A stretch of DNA of 64,000 nucleotides from Pseudomonas sp. R84 (GCF_009834515.1 NZ_CP019426.1:2655501-2719500), one strand, 5' to 3'; counted from the stretch's first letter, positions 34,230 through 42,701 are shown. The notes: a model not told the origin generated them from the sequence alone. Made by a program: numbers and translations.

Positions 34230-35251
34230 TTGACCAGCCATTCGTTCCACCGTGTCGCGATGGCCTGGCCGTTTTTGGCCCAGTACGCGAAATCAAGAGT
34301 GATCTGATCCTTAGCGTAGGCAGTCGGCAGGTTGGGGGCCAGCGTCGAATCCAGACGCTCCACACTGTCGAGGTTGACCGGGGCGTAGGCGGTCAGGTTG
34401 GAGAAGTCGGCCTGGCCTTTGGCGCTGCTGGCGGCGGCGAGAAACTTCATCGCCGCGTCCTTGTTTTTCGAGCCTTTAGGGATGACCAGAATGTCGGCCA
34501 TGACCAGGTTCTGTTTCCAGCTCACGCCGACCGGTGCGCCGTCTTCTTGCAGGGCATGAATGCGACCATTCCAGAACTGGCCCATGCTCGCTTCACCGGA
34601 CGCCAGCAGTTGCTGCGACTGCGCGCCGCCGCCCCACCAGACGATGTCTTTCTTGATGGTGTCGAGTTTCTTGAAGGCGCGATCCAGGTCCAGCGGGTAG
34701 AGCTTGTCAGCCGCTACGCCGTCGGCCAGCAGCGCCAGTTCAAGCACGCCAGGGCTTGGCCATTTGTACAGGGCGCGTTTGCCGGGGTAGGTTTTGGTGT
34801 CGAACAGGGCGCTCCAGTCCTGCGGTTTGTTGGCGCCGAGTTTGCCCTCGTTGTAGCCGAGGACGAAGGAGAAGAAGAACGAGCCGACGCCGTAATCGCT
34901 GACGAAACGCGGGTCGATCTTGTCGCGCTGGATCACTTTGAAATCGAGGGGTTCGAGCAGGCCTTCAGCGGCGGCGCGCAGGGCGAAATCGGCTTCGACA
35001 TCGACCACGTCCCATTGCACGTTGCCGCTCTCGACCATGGCTTTGAGTTTGCCGTAGTCGGTCGGACCGTCCTGCACGACGGTGATGCCGCTGGCCTTGC
35101 TGAACGGATCGGCCCAGGCCTGTTTCTGCGCATCCTGGGTGCTTCCGCCCCAACTGACGAAGTTCACGCTTTCGGCCGCCATTGCAGCCTGGCCGGTGAC
35201 GCTGAGCAGTCCCGCAAAAAAGATCGCGGTTGCAGCTTTGTTCAACACCAT
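34226..35251 (-). CDS. Periplasmic substrate-binding protein, PotD/PotF-like
   Basis: The product (341 aa) has a signal peptide (MVLNKAATAIFFAGLLSVTG..., cleavage near AMA-AES at residue 24). The mature protein is of the class II binding type: VNFVSWGGSTQDAQKQAW, GKLKAMVESGNVQWDVVDVE (core VQWDVVDVE about 72-80), and WWGGGAQSQQLLASGEASMG. It resembles binding proteins of putrescine/spermidine-type systems. GAGGG precedes the ATG at 35251. A candidate GntR operator (35355-35370) lies about 105 bases upstream, shared with the RibB and AA_synth promoters. Confidence 0.9.
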   Translation of the reverse strand: MVLNKAATAIFFAGLLSVTGQAAMAAESVNFVSWGGSTQDAQKQAWADPFSKASGITVVQDGPTDYGKLKAMVESGNVQWDVVDVEADFALRAAAEGLLEPLDFKVIQRDKIDPRFVSDYGVGSFFFSFVLGYNEGKLGANKPQDWSALFDTKTYPGKRALYKWPSPGVLELALLADGVAADKLYPLDLDRAFKKLDTIKKDIVWWGGGAQSQQLLASGEASMGQFWNGRIHALQEDGAPVGVSWKQNLVMADILVIPKGSKNKDAAMKFLAAASSAKGQADFSNLTAYAPVNLDSVERLDSTLAPNLPTAYAKDQITLDFAYWAKNGQAIATRWNEWLVK

Positions 35252-35354
35252 GTTCACGCCCTCATTGTTGTGTTTTTGAGCGGGCTTGCGTTGTTGCCCG
35301 CCTGTCGGGAGCAGTAGCTGGACGTTCATTGGAGCGTCCGGTCTATGGAATATC

Positions 35355-35370
35355 ATATTATGGTATTCCA
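35355..35370 (-). promoter_or_regulatory. Candidate GntR/FCD operator, site 1 (ABC transporter)
   Basis: On the minus strand it reads TGGAATACCATAATAT, 14 of 16 identical with sites 2 (36758-36773) and 3 (42601-42616). A larger inverted repeat TGGAATA/TATTCCA (35346-35370) includes it. It precedes the transporter operon. Confidence 0.6.
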
Positions 35371-35463
35371 AACTTTGTGCAAGCACTTTGCCTTACCGGT
35401 TATCTGGCCGGGCGGTTATTTGATGCGTTCGGCTTGGATGTTTTTTGTGAATGTTAGATCCAG

Positions 35464-35611
35464 CCCCTCACCCCAGCCCTCTCCCTTCGGGAGAGGGGGC
35501 CGATCGGAGGCTGTTCAAAACCTGAGTTCGGCTCGGTATCTCAGGTCGGTGTATAGCGTTCAAACAACCCGGTCAGCTCCCTCTCCCTCCGGGAGAGGGC
35601 TGGGGTGAGGG
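35464..35611 (-). mobile_element. MITE-like element, copy B (inverted)
   Basis: About 148 bases with ends CCCCTCACCCCAGCCCTCTC and GGGAGAGGGCTGGGGTGAGG. Its reverse complement aligns with copy A (31111-31269) across the core ACACCGACCTGAGA and GAACTCAGGTTTTGAACA. It lies between the transporter promoter and the end of the RibB-like gene. Confidence 0.65.
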
Positions 35612-35616
35612 CAGCT

Positions 35617-36726
35617 TCACTCGGTAAACGGAATACTCTCGACCACTTCCAGGTCATACCCCGTCAACCCCGCATACTTCAGCGGCGGGCCTAGGTGACG
35701 CAGTTTGCCAACCCCCAGATTCTGCAAAATCTGCGCCCCAGTCCCCACCTCGGAATAAATCCGCGATTGCGAACGGCTGAACTGCCTCGGCGGCTGAGTC
35801 AATTGCGGCACCCGCTCCAGCAACGCCTGCGAAGACTCGTGATTGGCCAGCACCACAACAACCCCATGCCCCTCAGCCGCAACCCGTTGCAGCGCCGCCC
35901 ATAGCGTCCAGTTGGTCGGCCCGCTGTATTGCGCGCCGACTAGATCACGCAGCGGATCGATTACATGCACACGCACCAGTGTCGGCTCTTCACGGCGCAG
36001 ATCACCCATGACCATCGCCATGTGCACGCCGCCCTCGATGCGATCCTCAAAGGTGATCAAACGGAACGTGCCATGCACCGTCGGCAGCTCGCGTTCGCCA
36101 ATCCGTTCGATGGTGTGCTCGGTGCTCAGGCGATAGTGGATCAGGTCAGCGATGGTGCCGATCTTGATCCCGTGCTTGCGCGCAAACACTTCCAGATCCG
36201 GGCGCCGGGCCATGGTGCCGTCGTCGTTCATCACCTCGACGATCACGGAGGCGGGGGTGAAACCGGCCAAACGCGCCAGATCGCAACCCGCTTCTGTGTG
36301 ACCCGCGCGAGTCAGCACGCCACCTTCCTTGGCGCGCAGCGGGAAGATGTGCCCCGGCTGCACCAGGTCTTCGGCACGGGCATTCGGTGCGACGGCGGCG
36401 GCGACCGTGCAGGCGCGATCCGCCGCCGAAATGCCGGTTGTCACGCCAACCGCCGCTTCTATCGACACGGTAAACGCGGTGCTGAACACGCTGCCATTGG
36501 CCGGGACCATTTGCTCCAGGCCCAAACGCTGGCAATGTTCGTCAGTCAATGTCAGGCAGATCAGCCCTCGCGCTTCTCGGGCCATGAAACTGATGGCCTC
36601 GGGCGTGCAACGGTCGGCGGCCAGCAACAGGTCGCCTTCGTTTTCGCGGTCTTCGTCATCGACCAGCAAAACCATTTTGCCGAGACGATAATCTTCGATG
36701 ATTTCTTCAATGCTGTTGAAGGCCAT
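35617..36726 (-). CDS. ribB: 3,4-dihydroxy-2-butanone 4-phosphate synthase with degenerate GTP cyclohydrolase II domain (RibB paralogue)
   Basis: The product (369 aa) makes the four-carbon precursor of riboflavin from ribulose 5-phosphate. The N-terminal domain (about 1-200) shows [16 protein letters not shown] (about 23-38) and [16 protein letters not shown] (about 137-152). The C-terminal half aligns with GTP cyclohydrolase II but lacks its zinc cysteines; the equivalent stretch reads [13 protein letters not shown]. It is therefore probably DHBP synthase only, as in other Pseudomonas RibB proteins. Its place between a transporter and a catabolic cluster, behind the shared operator at 36758, suggests it is an inducible second copy that raises flavin supply. 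Confidence 0.88.
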   Translation of the reverse strand: MAFNSIEEIIEDYRLGKMVLLVDDEDRENEGDLLLAADRCTPEAISFMAREARGLICLTLTDEHCQRLGLEQMVPANGSVFSTAFTVSIEAAVGVTTGISAADRACTVAAAVAPNARAEDLVQPGHIFPLRAKEGGVLTRAGHTEAGCDLARLAGFTPASVIVEVMNDDGTMARRPDLEVFARKHGIKIGTIADLIHYRLSTEHTIERIGERELPTVHGTFRLITFEDRIEGGVHMAMVMGDLRREEPTLVRVHVIDPLRDLVGAQYSGPTNWTLWAALQRVAAEGHGVVVVLANHESSQALLERVPQLTQPPRQFSRSQSRIYSEVGTGAQILQNLGVGKLRHLGPPLKYAGLTGYDLEVVESIPFTE

Positions 36727-36757
36727 GCTGGACTCTCAGGGTTCGTTGGAAATATAT

Positions 36758-36773
36758 TGGTATACCATAATAC
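36758..36773. promoter_or_regulatory. Candidate GntR/FCD operator, site 2 (ribB / DUF1330)
   Basis: TGGTATACCATAATAC is identical to site 3 (42601-42616). It lies in the 68-base divergent space, 32 bases before the RibB start and 22 bases before the DUF1330 start, so one site may control both directions. TGGTATACCA fits the FadR-subfamily pattern TNGTNNACNA. Confidence 0.65.
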
Positions 36774-36794
36774 AAAATCAACAGAGAGGTCACT

Positions 36795-37091
36795 ATGAAG
36801 GCGTACTGGATTGCTCATGTGGATATAGCCGATGCCGATCACTACAGCCAATACACCCAGCGCGCGCCGGCAGCCTTCGCTGAGTTTGGCGCGAAGTTTC
36901 TGGCCAGAGGCGGGCGCAGCGAGGCGATGGAAGGGCGCGAGACGCCGCAGCGCAGCGTGGTGATCGAGTTCGAGAGCTATGAGAAGGCTGTGGCTTGCTA
37001 CCACTCGGCGGCGTACCAGGAGGCGAAAAGTTATCGGGAAGAATGGGCGAGGGCGGAGATCATCATCGTTGAAGGCATCGCCCCAGTTTAA
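36795..37091 (+). CDS. DUF1330 family protein
   Basis: The product (98 aa) begins MKAYWIAHVDIADADHYSQY and carries KFLARGGRSEAMEGRE and RSVVIEFESYEKAVACYHS. These are the landmarks of DUF1330, a ferredoxin-like alpha/beta-barrel fold seen in several catabolic gene clusters. Its biochemical role is unknown. It is the only plus-strand gene of the presumed regulon, divergent from ribB with the shared operator between them. A palindromic repeat follows. Confidence 0.88.
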   Translation: MKAYWIAHVDIADADHYSQYTQRAPAAFAEFGAKFLARGGRSEAMEGRETPQRSVVIEFESYEKAVACYHSAAYQEAKSYREEWARAEIIIVEGIAPV

Positions 37092-37109
37092 GCCACACCA
37101 CAAAACCCC

Positions 37110-37199
37110 TGTAGGAGTGAGCCTGCCCGCGATAGCGGTTTATCAGTCAAAATTTTCACCGACTGACACACCGCTATCGCGAGCAGGCTCACTCCTACA
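37110..37199. repeat. Palindromic repeat (GTGAGCCTGCTCGCG family), copy 2
   Basis: TGTAGGAGTGAGCCTGCCCG to CTCACTCCTACA, with one mismatch between the arms (CCCGCG against CGCGAG). It lies between convergent DUF1330 and NUDIX genes. Confidence 0.9.
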
Positions 37200-37216
37200 A
37201 AGAGCGGGCTGCGTTG

Positions 37217-37780
37217 TCAGCGGATGAAGTGGATCTTGCCGCTGTCGTCATTGCCCATGTAAATCCCGTACACCCCAGCCTGGCGCTCTTCGATATAGCG
37301 TTCGAGAATCTGCCGGATCGCCGGGTAATAGATCTGCTCCCACGGGATGTCTTCCGGCGCGAAGAACTTGTAATCCATGGTCTCGGGCCCGTACTGCCCG
37401 GTGATCTCCAGCGCGATCGCGCGGAAGATGATGTACACCTCGCTGATCTTCGGCACGCTGAAAATCGAATACGGCGAGACGATTTCCGCACGCACGCCGC
37501 TTTCTTCCCAGACTTCTCGGAGGGCCGCTTGCTCGGTGGTCTCGCCGCTTTCCATGAAACCGGCGGGCAGCGTCCAGGTGCCCGGGCGCGGTGGGATCGC
37601 CCGTTGGCACAACAGGTATTTGCCGTCCTGCTCGATGATGCAGCCGGCAATGATCTTCGGATTGACGTAGTGGATGTAGCCGCAACCGCGACACATCAGG
37701 CGCTCGTGCGTATCGCCCGCTGGTACCTGCTGACCGAGGTCAGGGCCGCCGCATTTCGGGCAATAGCTCGGGCTGAACAT
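37217..37780 (-). CDS. NUDIX hydrolase with N-terminal zinc ribbon
   Basis: The product (187 aa) has a zinc-ribbon-like pair of CxxC motifs, YCPKCGG and MCRGCGY (about residues 7-10 and 30-33). A complete Nudix box follows, starting GFMESGETTEQAALREVWEE (about 74-93) and ending SGV. The family hydrolyses nucleoside diphosphate derivatives such as NADH, FAD or CoA; the exact substrate is unknown. It starts one base after the GntR regulator stop and is likely co-transcribed with it. In a flavin-linked cluster FAD turnover is one possibility. Confidence 0.9.
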   Translation of the reverse strand: MFSPSYCPKCGGPDLGQQVPAGDTHERLMCRGCGYIHYVNPKIIAGCIIEQDGKYLLCQRAIPPRPGTWTLPAGFMESGETTEQAALREVWEESGVRAEIVSPYSIFSVPKISEVYIIFRAIALEITGQYGPETMDYKFFAPEDIPWEQIYYPAIRQILERYIEERQAGVYGIYMGNDDSGKIHFIR

Positions 37781-37781
37781 A

Positions 37782-38546
37782 TCAGTGACCTATACGCGGT
37801 TCTTTCAGCGCGATCGGCAGGGTCATGGCCGGCGTGCCTTTAACGACAGAGCCGGTCTCTTCCTGCTTGCGCTTGAGATAGTCGAGCGCTACCGCAGCGG
37901 CAGCGCGAACGTGATCAACACAGGCCTGATGCGCCACCAGCGGATCACCGCTCTTGATCGCTTCGACCATTTTTTCCATTTCCTGATTACTCGCGCCGCG
38001 ACGGTTTTCCTGCGACACCGAGGTCGCGCGCAAGTAGCTGATGCGCGCCTGCAACTGACGCAGCTGAGTCGCCGCGACATGGTTGCCCGAGCCTTCCAGC
38101 AGCACATCGTAGAAGCCCTGCACCGAGTCGATCACCTGTTGCAGTTCGCCGTCCTTGAGCGCCTTGCGATTTTCGTCGAGGGCTTTTTCCAGGGCTTTGA
38201 TGTCCTTGGCCTTGGCACGCAGGGTGAACAGCTGGACGATCAGGCCTTCCAGTACGCAACGCAACTCGTAGATATCGACGGCGTCGGCCAACGTGATGAT
38301 GGCGACACGCGGGCCTTTGGCATCGGCGAACTCGACCAGACCTTCGGATTCCAGGTGACGCAAGGCCTCGCGCACGGAGGTGCGGCTGACGCCAAGGCGA
38401 TCACACAGATCGCGCTCGACCAGACGATCGCCGGGCATGAGCTGGAAATTCATGATCGCGCTACGCAGTTTATCCAGCACGATTTCGCGCAGGGTAACGG
38501 GGTTGCGATTGACCTTGAAGCTGTCGTCGAGTGGCTGGCGTTTCAT
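37782..38546 (-). CDS. GntR-family (FadR/FCD) transcriptional regulator
   Basis: The product (254 aa) has an N-terminal winged helix (REIVLDKLRSAIMNFQL, DRLGVSRTSVREALRHLES, about residues 20-85). An FCD ligand-binding domain follows (about 95-225), with histidine/aspartate metal-type residues in DSVQGFYDVLLEGSGNH and AHQACVDHVRAA. It sits in the middle of the catabolic region and is the natural candidate for binding TGGTATACCATAATA, found before three operons here. No such site lies before its own gene. The inducer is unknown. Confidence 0.92.
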   Translation of the reverse strand: MKRQPLDDSFKVNRNPVTLREIVLDKLRSAIMNFQLMPGDRLVERDLCDRLGVSRTSVREALRHLESEGLVEFADAKGPRVAIITLADAVDIYELRCVLEGLIVQLFTLRAKAKDIKALEKALDENRKALKDGELQQVIDSVQGFYDVLLEGSGNHVAATQLRQLQARISYLRATSVSQENRRGASNQEMEKMVEAIKSGDPLVAHQACVDHVRAAAAVALDYLKRKQEETGSVVKGTPAMTLPIALKEPRIGH

Positions 38547-38588
38547 GGGGTCCGCTCTTTAAGTTGGCTGTCCATGCCAGACGGGCAT

Positions 38589-38993
38589 CTAAACAGCCGA
38601 GGGGTTGACTGAGGCTTCGGCGTCGGCTTCGGCAAAGGCTTCACGGGCCAGCCGGAAACTGTCCACGGCTGCCGGAACGCCGCAATAAATGCCGACCTGA
38701 AGCAGAATTTCGCGTATTTGCTCACGACTCAGGCCGTTACGCAAGGCGCCACGCACATGCAGCTTGAGTTCATGCGGACGGTTGAGCGCCGAGATCATCG
38801 CCAGGTTGATCATGCTGCGCTCCTTGAGCGACAGACCGTCGCGACTCCAGACATGGCCCCAGCAGTATTCGGTGACCATTTCCTGCAGAGGGCGGGTGAA
38901 ATCGTCGGCGTTGTCGATTGAACGCTGAACGTAGGCTTCGCCGAGCACCTGCGTGCGGATCTTCAGGCCTTTTTCATACTTTTCGTTATTCAT
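38589..38993 (-). CDS. Carboxymuconolactone decarboxylase-like (AhpD-fold) protein
   Basis: The product (134 aa) resembles 4-carboxymuconolactone decarboxylase PcaC: KYEKGLKIRTQVLGEAYVQ (about 3-21), TEYCWGHVWSRDGLSLKERS (about 46-65), then HELKLHVRGALRNGLSREQI and EILLQVGIYCGVPAA. The ATG at 38993 has AGGAGG five bases upstream; an ATG three bases earlier is too close to that site. Pathways for aromatic compounds use such enzymes, but AhpD-fold members also have other roles. A palindromic repeat separates it from the flavin reductase gene. Confidence 0.87.
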   Translation of the reverse strand: MNNEKYEKGLKIRTQVLGEAYVQRSIDNADDFTRPLQEMVTEYCWGHVWSRDGLSLKERSMINLAMISALNRPHELKLHVRGALRNGLSREQIREILLQVGIYCGVPAAVDSFRLAREAFAEADAEASVNPSAV

Positions 38994-39019
38994 CATTCCT
39001 CCTGTGACCACAGATCCCT

Positions 39020-39109
39020 TGTAGGAGTGAGCCTGCTCGCGATAGCGGACTGACATTCAACATGGATGTCGACTGATCCACCGCTATCGCGAGCAGGCTC
39101 ACTCCTACA
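39020..39109. repeat. Palindromic repeat (GTGAGCCTGCTCGCG family), copy 3
   Basis: Arms start TGTAGGAGTGAGCCTGCTCG. It lies within the presumed operon between the flavin reductase and decarboxylase-like genes, where it may weaken or end transcription. Confidence 0.9.
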
Positions 39110-39127
39110 GGGTTTTGTGTGAATCCG

Positions 39128-39613
39128 TCAGGCCAGGGTTGGCAGGGGCCCGAGCTTGCCTTTGTGGTAAATCATCGGTGTCACCGGTTGCGCGGGCAGG
39201 ATCAGGTTCTTCACCGCGCCAACAATGATCGCGTGATCACCACCGTCGTATTCCCGCCACAACTCGCATTCGATGATCGCCGTGGCCTTGGCCAGAATCG
39301 GGTTACCCAACTCGCTCAAATGCCACTCGATGTCCTTGGCCTTGTCCTTGCCCTTTCCGGCGAAGGCGTAGGCCTCAGCTGTCTGGTCAGCGGACAGCAA
39401 ATGGATCGCAAATTTCTTGCTGTCACGCAACACCGGATACGTGTCGGAAGCATAGTTAGGGCAGAACAGCACCAGCGCCGGATCAATCGACAGCGCACTA
39501 AAAGCGCTGGCGGTGATGCCGACGATCCCGCCTTCGGGGTCAACGGTGGTGACCACCGTGACGCCGGACGGGAACGAGCTCATGACGTCTTTGTAAATGC
39601 CGGGTTCGATCAT
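39128..39613 (-). CDS. Flavin reductase (HpaC/RutF-like)
   Basis: The product (161 aa) belongs to the flavin-reductase-like FMN-binding family. Residues FPSGVTVVTTVDPEGG (about 14-29), GITASAFSALSIDPALVLFC (about 32-51) and FAIHLLSADQ (about 68-77) are typical. Such proteins supply reduced FMN or FAD to a two-component monooxygenase. No monooxygenase gene is present in the window, so the partner is elsewhere or absent. It lies 12 bases after the aldehyde dehydrogenase gene. Confidence 0.9.
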   Translation of the reverse strand: MIEPGIYKDVMSSFPSGVTVVTTVDPEGGIVGITASAFSALSIDPALVLFCPNYASDTYPVLRDSKKFAIHLLSADQTAEAYAFAGKGKDKAKDIEWHLSELGNPILAKATAIIECELWREYDGGDHAIIVGAVKNLILPAQPVTPMIYHKGKLGPLPTLA

Positions 39614-39625
39614 TTCGCAGGACTC

Positions 39626-41107
39626 CTAGCGCATCACAAACGGATCAGGCATTGGCGCCTGGGAAAGGTTGATCCACACCGTTTTCAGTTCGGTGTAGGC
39701 CAGCACCGAATCGATGCCGCTTTCGCGTCCATAGCCACTATTCTTGAAGCCGCCGATCGGCGCCATTGCCGACACCGCACGGTAAGTGTTGACCCAGATA
39801 ATCCCCGAGCGCACATCGCGAGCGAGGCGGTGAGCACGGCCCAGATCGCGGGTCCAGATGCCGGCGGCGAGGCCGAACTGCGAGTCGTTGGCGATCGCCA
39901 GCGCCTCGGCTTCATCTTTGAAGCGAATCACCGAAGCCACCGGGCCGAAGACTTCTTCCTGCATGATCTTCATCGAATTGCGGTCGCATTCGAACAGCGT
40001 CGGCTCGTAGAACCAGCCTTCGCCGAGATCCGTTGGCCGCTTGCCGCCAGTACGCAAACGGGCGCCTTCAGCTATGGCATCAGCGACCAGACCTTCGACC
40101 ACCGCCAGTTGCTGCGCGGTGGCCATCGGGCCCATCTCACTGTTGTCTTCTTGCGGGTTGCCGATGCGGATGCGCTGGGCGCGTTCGACCAGTCGATTGA
40201 CGAATTCGTCGTAGATTTCGTCCTGCACCAACAGCCGTGAACCCGATACACAGCTCTGCCCGGACGCGGCATAGATCCCGGCAATCGCACCGTTGATCGC
40301 GCTGTCCAGATCGGCGTCGGCGAAGATGATGTTCGGCGACTTGCCGCCCAGTTCCAGCGACAGCTTGGCGAAGTTCTCGGCGCTGCTGCGCACCACATGC
40401 CGGGCCGTCGCCGCGCCGCCGGTGAAGGCGATCTTGCGGATCAGCGGATGGCGGGTGAGGGCGGCGCCAGTGCTCGGCCCGTAACCGGTGACGACGTTGA
40501 CCACACCCGGCGGAATCCCCGCTTCGAGGGCCAGACGCGCCAGCTCAAGAATGGTCGCCGAGGCGTGCTCGGACGGCTTGATCACAATCGTGTTGCCAGC
40601 GGCGAGGGCCGGCGCCAGTTTGATTGCGGTCAGATAAAGCGGGCTGTTCCACGGAATGATCGCGGCTACCACGCCCATCGCTTCGTGCACGGTGTAGGCG
40701 AACAGATCGGGCTTATCCAGCGGCAGCGTGCCGCCTTCGAGCTTGTCGGCCAAACCGGCGGTGTAGTGGAAGAACTCCGGCAGATAGCTGACCTGGCCAC
40801 GGGTTTCGCGAATCAGCTTGCCGTTGTCGCGGCTTTCCAGCTGCGCCAGTTGTTCCTTGTTTTCCGCGATCAAGTCACCGAGACGACGCAGCAATTTGCC
40901 GCGTGCGGTGGCGGTCAGACCGCGCCACGCCGGGCTGTCGAAGGCGGTTTGTGCCGCTTGCACGGCGCGTTCGACGTCCGCCTCATCAGCGTCGGGCAGT
41001 TGGGCCCAGGCTTGCGCCGTGGCCGGGTTGAGGCTTTCGAAGGTCTTGCCGGAGAGGGCGTCGACCCATTCTCCGCCGATGCACATCTGGAAGCGTGCGA
41101 GCGTCAT
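39626..41107 (-). CDS. NAD(P)-dependent aldehyde dehydrogenase
   Basis: The product (493 aa) has the complete catalytic set: the asparagine in IIPWNSPLYL (about residue 163), KPSEHA (about 186), the glutamate in LELGGKSPNI (about 262), the nucleophile cysteine in SGQSCVSGSRL (about 296) and EEVFGPVASV (about 396). It oxidises an unknown aldehyde to the acid. The ATG overlaps the alpha/beta hydrolase stop by four bases. Substrate range cannot be set from sequence; the neighbours suggest a ring-cleavage or nitrogen-heterocycle product. Confidence 0.92.
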   Translation of the reverse strand: MTLARFQMCIGGEWVDALSGKTFESLNPATAQAWAQLPDADEADVERAVQAAQTAFDSPAWRGLTATARGKLLRRLGDLIAENKEQLAQLESRDNGKLIRETRGQVSYLPEFFHYTAGLADKLEGGTLPLDKPDLFAYTVHEAMGVVAAIIPWNSPLYLTAIKLAPALAAGNTIVIKPSEHASATILELARLALEAGIPPGVVNVVTGYGPSTGAALTRHPLIRKIAFTGGAATARHVVRSSAENFAKLSLELGGKSPNIIFADADLDSAINGAIAGIYAASGQSCVSGSRLLVQDEIYDEFVNRLVERAQRIRIGNPQEDNSEMGPMATAQQLAVVEGLVADAIAEGARLRTGGKRPTDLGEGWFYEPTLFECDRNSMKIMQEEVFGPVASVIRFKDEAEALAIANDSQFGLAAGIWTRDLGRAHRLARDVRSGIIWVNTYRAVSAMAPIGGFKNSGYGRESGIDSVLAYTELKTVWINLSQAPMPDPFVMR

Positions 41108-41937
41108 GCAACGATCCCCTTTATATGGTTTTGTCGGGAGTGTGCGAATTGGAGAAATTCCAGCAGTGTCTGATTGACCAGACGCGGCGACTCTACGGGC
41201 ATCATATGCCGTTGCTCAGACAGCACGGCAACCTTCGCACCGGGGATGCGTCGGGCCAGTTGCTCGGCCATTTCCGGGGTCGAACCCGGATCGAGTTCAC
41301 CGGTGGCGATCAGCGTCGGCGCCTGAATGCTGCCCAGGTCGTCGGCGCGGTACATGTCTTGGGTGGCGAACAATTCGTAAGTGGTCAGATAGCCTTGCGG
41401 ATCATTGCCGGCAAGGGTCTGGCGAATCGCCGCGATCTGCGCCGGGTTGGCCGCCTGATATTCGCGACTGAACCAGCGTGACAGCGCCGCTTCGGCATTG
41501 GCGTCCGGGCCATGCTCGGCCGCTTGCGCGGTGCGCGCGATGACGCCGGCACGCTGTTCTTCGCTACGATTGAACACGCTGTTCAAGACCACCAGGCTTT
41601 GCAGGCGCTCCGGGTAATGCAGGGCAAAGGCCCGCGCGACCAGACCGCCCATGGAGAAACCGATCACCGCTGCCTGTGGCAGATTCAGGTGATCGAGCAA
41701 CTCCAGCAACTGATCGGCGTAACCGAGCAGGGCGGTGCCGCTGGCCGGTCGCGGACTGGCGCCATGACCGAGCATGTCGTAGGCGATCACCCGATATTGG
41801 CTGGACAGGCCGACAATCTGCCCGCCCCACATTTCTTTATTGAGGCCCACGCCGTGGATCAAAACCACGGGCTGGCCTTGGCCGGTCGCCAGGTAACTGG
41901 TGCCAGCCGGGGTGAGTTCAGCGGTGAGCCGAATCAT
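41104..41937 (-). CDS. Alpha/beta hydrolase, PcaD/RutD-like
   Basis: The product (277 aa) has the oxyanion HG motif VVLIHGVGLNKEMWGGQI (HGVG about 28-31), the nucleophile elbow GFSMGG (serine about 98), the acid in ATGELDPGSTPEMA (about 228) and the histidine in SEQRHMMPVESP (about 255). It resembles 3-oxoadipate enol-lactonases and related carbon-carbon or ester hydrolases. The ATG at 41937 follows CAGGAG. It is coupled to the aldehyde dehydrogenase gene and lies 31 bases after the AA_synth gene. Confidence 0.88.
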   Translation of the reverse strand: MIRLTAELTPAGTSYLATGQGQPVVLIHGVGLNKEMWGGQIVGLSSQYRVIAYDMLGHGASPRPASGTALLGYADQLLELLDHLNLPQAAVIGFSMGGLVARAFALHYPERLQSLVVLNSVFNRSEEQRAGVIARTAQAAEHGPDANAEAALSRWFSREYQAANPAQIAAIRQTLAGNDPQGYLTTYELFATQDMYRADDLGSIQAPTLIATGELDPGSTPEMAEQLARRIPGAKVAVLSEQRHMMPVESPRLVNQTLLEFLQFAHSRQNHIKGIVA

Positions 41938-41968
41938 GGAGCGCTCCTGCAATGCCTTTTTATTGTGA

Positions 41969-42559
41969 TTACTGGGCTTTTTCGGCGGCCAGTTCTTCCA
42001 GATCGATGTAGCGGTTGCCGATGCGCGGGTGCAGGCGACCACCGTCGGCGCAACCCAGCACGACGACGATTTCGTCGGCACGCGGCGCGTCTTCGATCTG
42101 CATTTCCAGAGTGATGTAGTGCGAACGCTGACCTTCGTCGTCCTTGTGCATCATCGGGATCTGAATCGAGGTGCCCGGGCCGCCGCGCTTGTTGGTGAAG
42201 CTCAGGTAGCTCTTGGCGTTGACGGCTTCGCGGTAGTGGTTGCCGAAGCGCAGGGTGTGGATCACGGCGGAGGCGTGTTCGATCTCGCCGTCGGCACCGA
42301 CCACGGCCGCTTTACCGTAGGCCTCGATTTTTTCCGCACCACCAATGATGCCGACCAGACGCTCAACCATCAGCGCGCCGAGGTCGGAGCAATTGGCGCG
42401 GATCTGCGGCTTGAGGTCTTCAACGAAACCGTTGCCCACCCATGGGTTTTTCATCACCACGGCCAGGCCGACCATGGTCACGGGTTTGTCAGTGGCCTTG
42501 CCGCCTTCAATGAAGGTTTCTTCGACATAGCTGACGATCTTGCGAATTTCGAAACTCAT
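41969..42559 (-). CDS. AA_synth-family (DUF1185) protein
   Basis: The product (196 aa) begins MSFEIRKIVSYVEETFIEGG, followed by MVGLAVVMKNPWVGNGFVED, LGALMVERLVGIIGG and VVVLGCADGGRLHPRIGNR. These are the landmarks of the amino-acid-synthesis family formerly called DUF1185, whose reaction is not well established. It is the first gene of the minus-strand catabolic operon, with GGAG eight bases before the ATG. The operator copy at 42601-42616 is about 42 bases upstream of the start. Confidence 0.87.
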   Translation of the reverse strand: MSFEIRKIVSYVEETFIEGGKATDKPVTMVGLAVVMKNPWVGNGFVEDLKPQIRANCSDLGALMVERLVGIIGGAEKIEAYGKAAVVGADGEIEHASAVIHTLRFGNHYREAVNAKSYLSFTNKRGGPGTSIQIPMMHKDDEGQRSHYITLEMQIEDAPRADEIVVVLGCADGGRLHPRIGNRYIDLEELAAEKAQ

Positions 42560-42600
42560 GAGCTGCTCCGTAGGTGTATTGAGAGTGTCTGTGCGTCTGA

Positions 42601-42616
42601 TGGTATACCATAATAC
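42601..42616. promoter_or_regulatory. Candidate GntR/FCD operator, site 3 (AA_synth operon)
   Basis: TGGTATACCATAATAC is identical to site 2 at 36758-36773 and lies 42 bases upstream of the AA_synth start codon, on the strand opposite to the gene. Confidence 0.65.
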
Positions 42617-42701
42617 CGATCGTGCAAGTCCCCTCGATGACTTTTGCCGCATCACCCCGGCGAATGGTCATGTATTCAACTCCCAAAGCCCCCACAACCC
42701 C

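Noticed and set aside
34118..35317. 399-codon plus-strand frame opposite the binding protein and permease
   Set aside because: The minus strand encodes a clear signal peptide and transporter domains; this frame is a GC-skew shadow.
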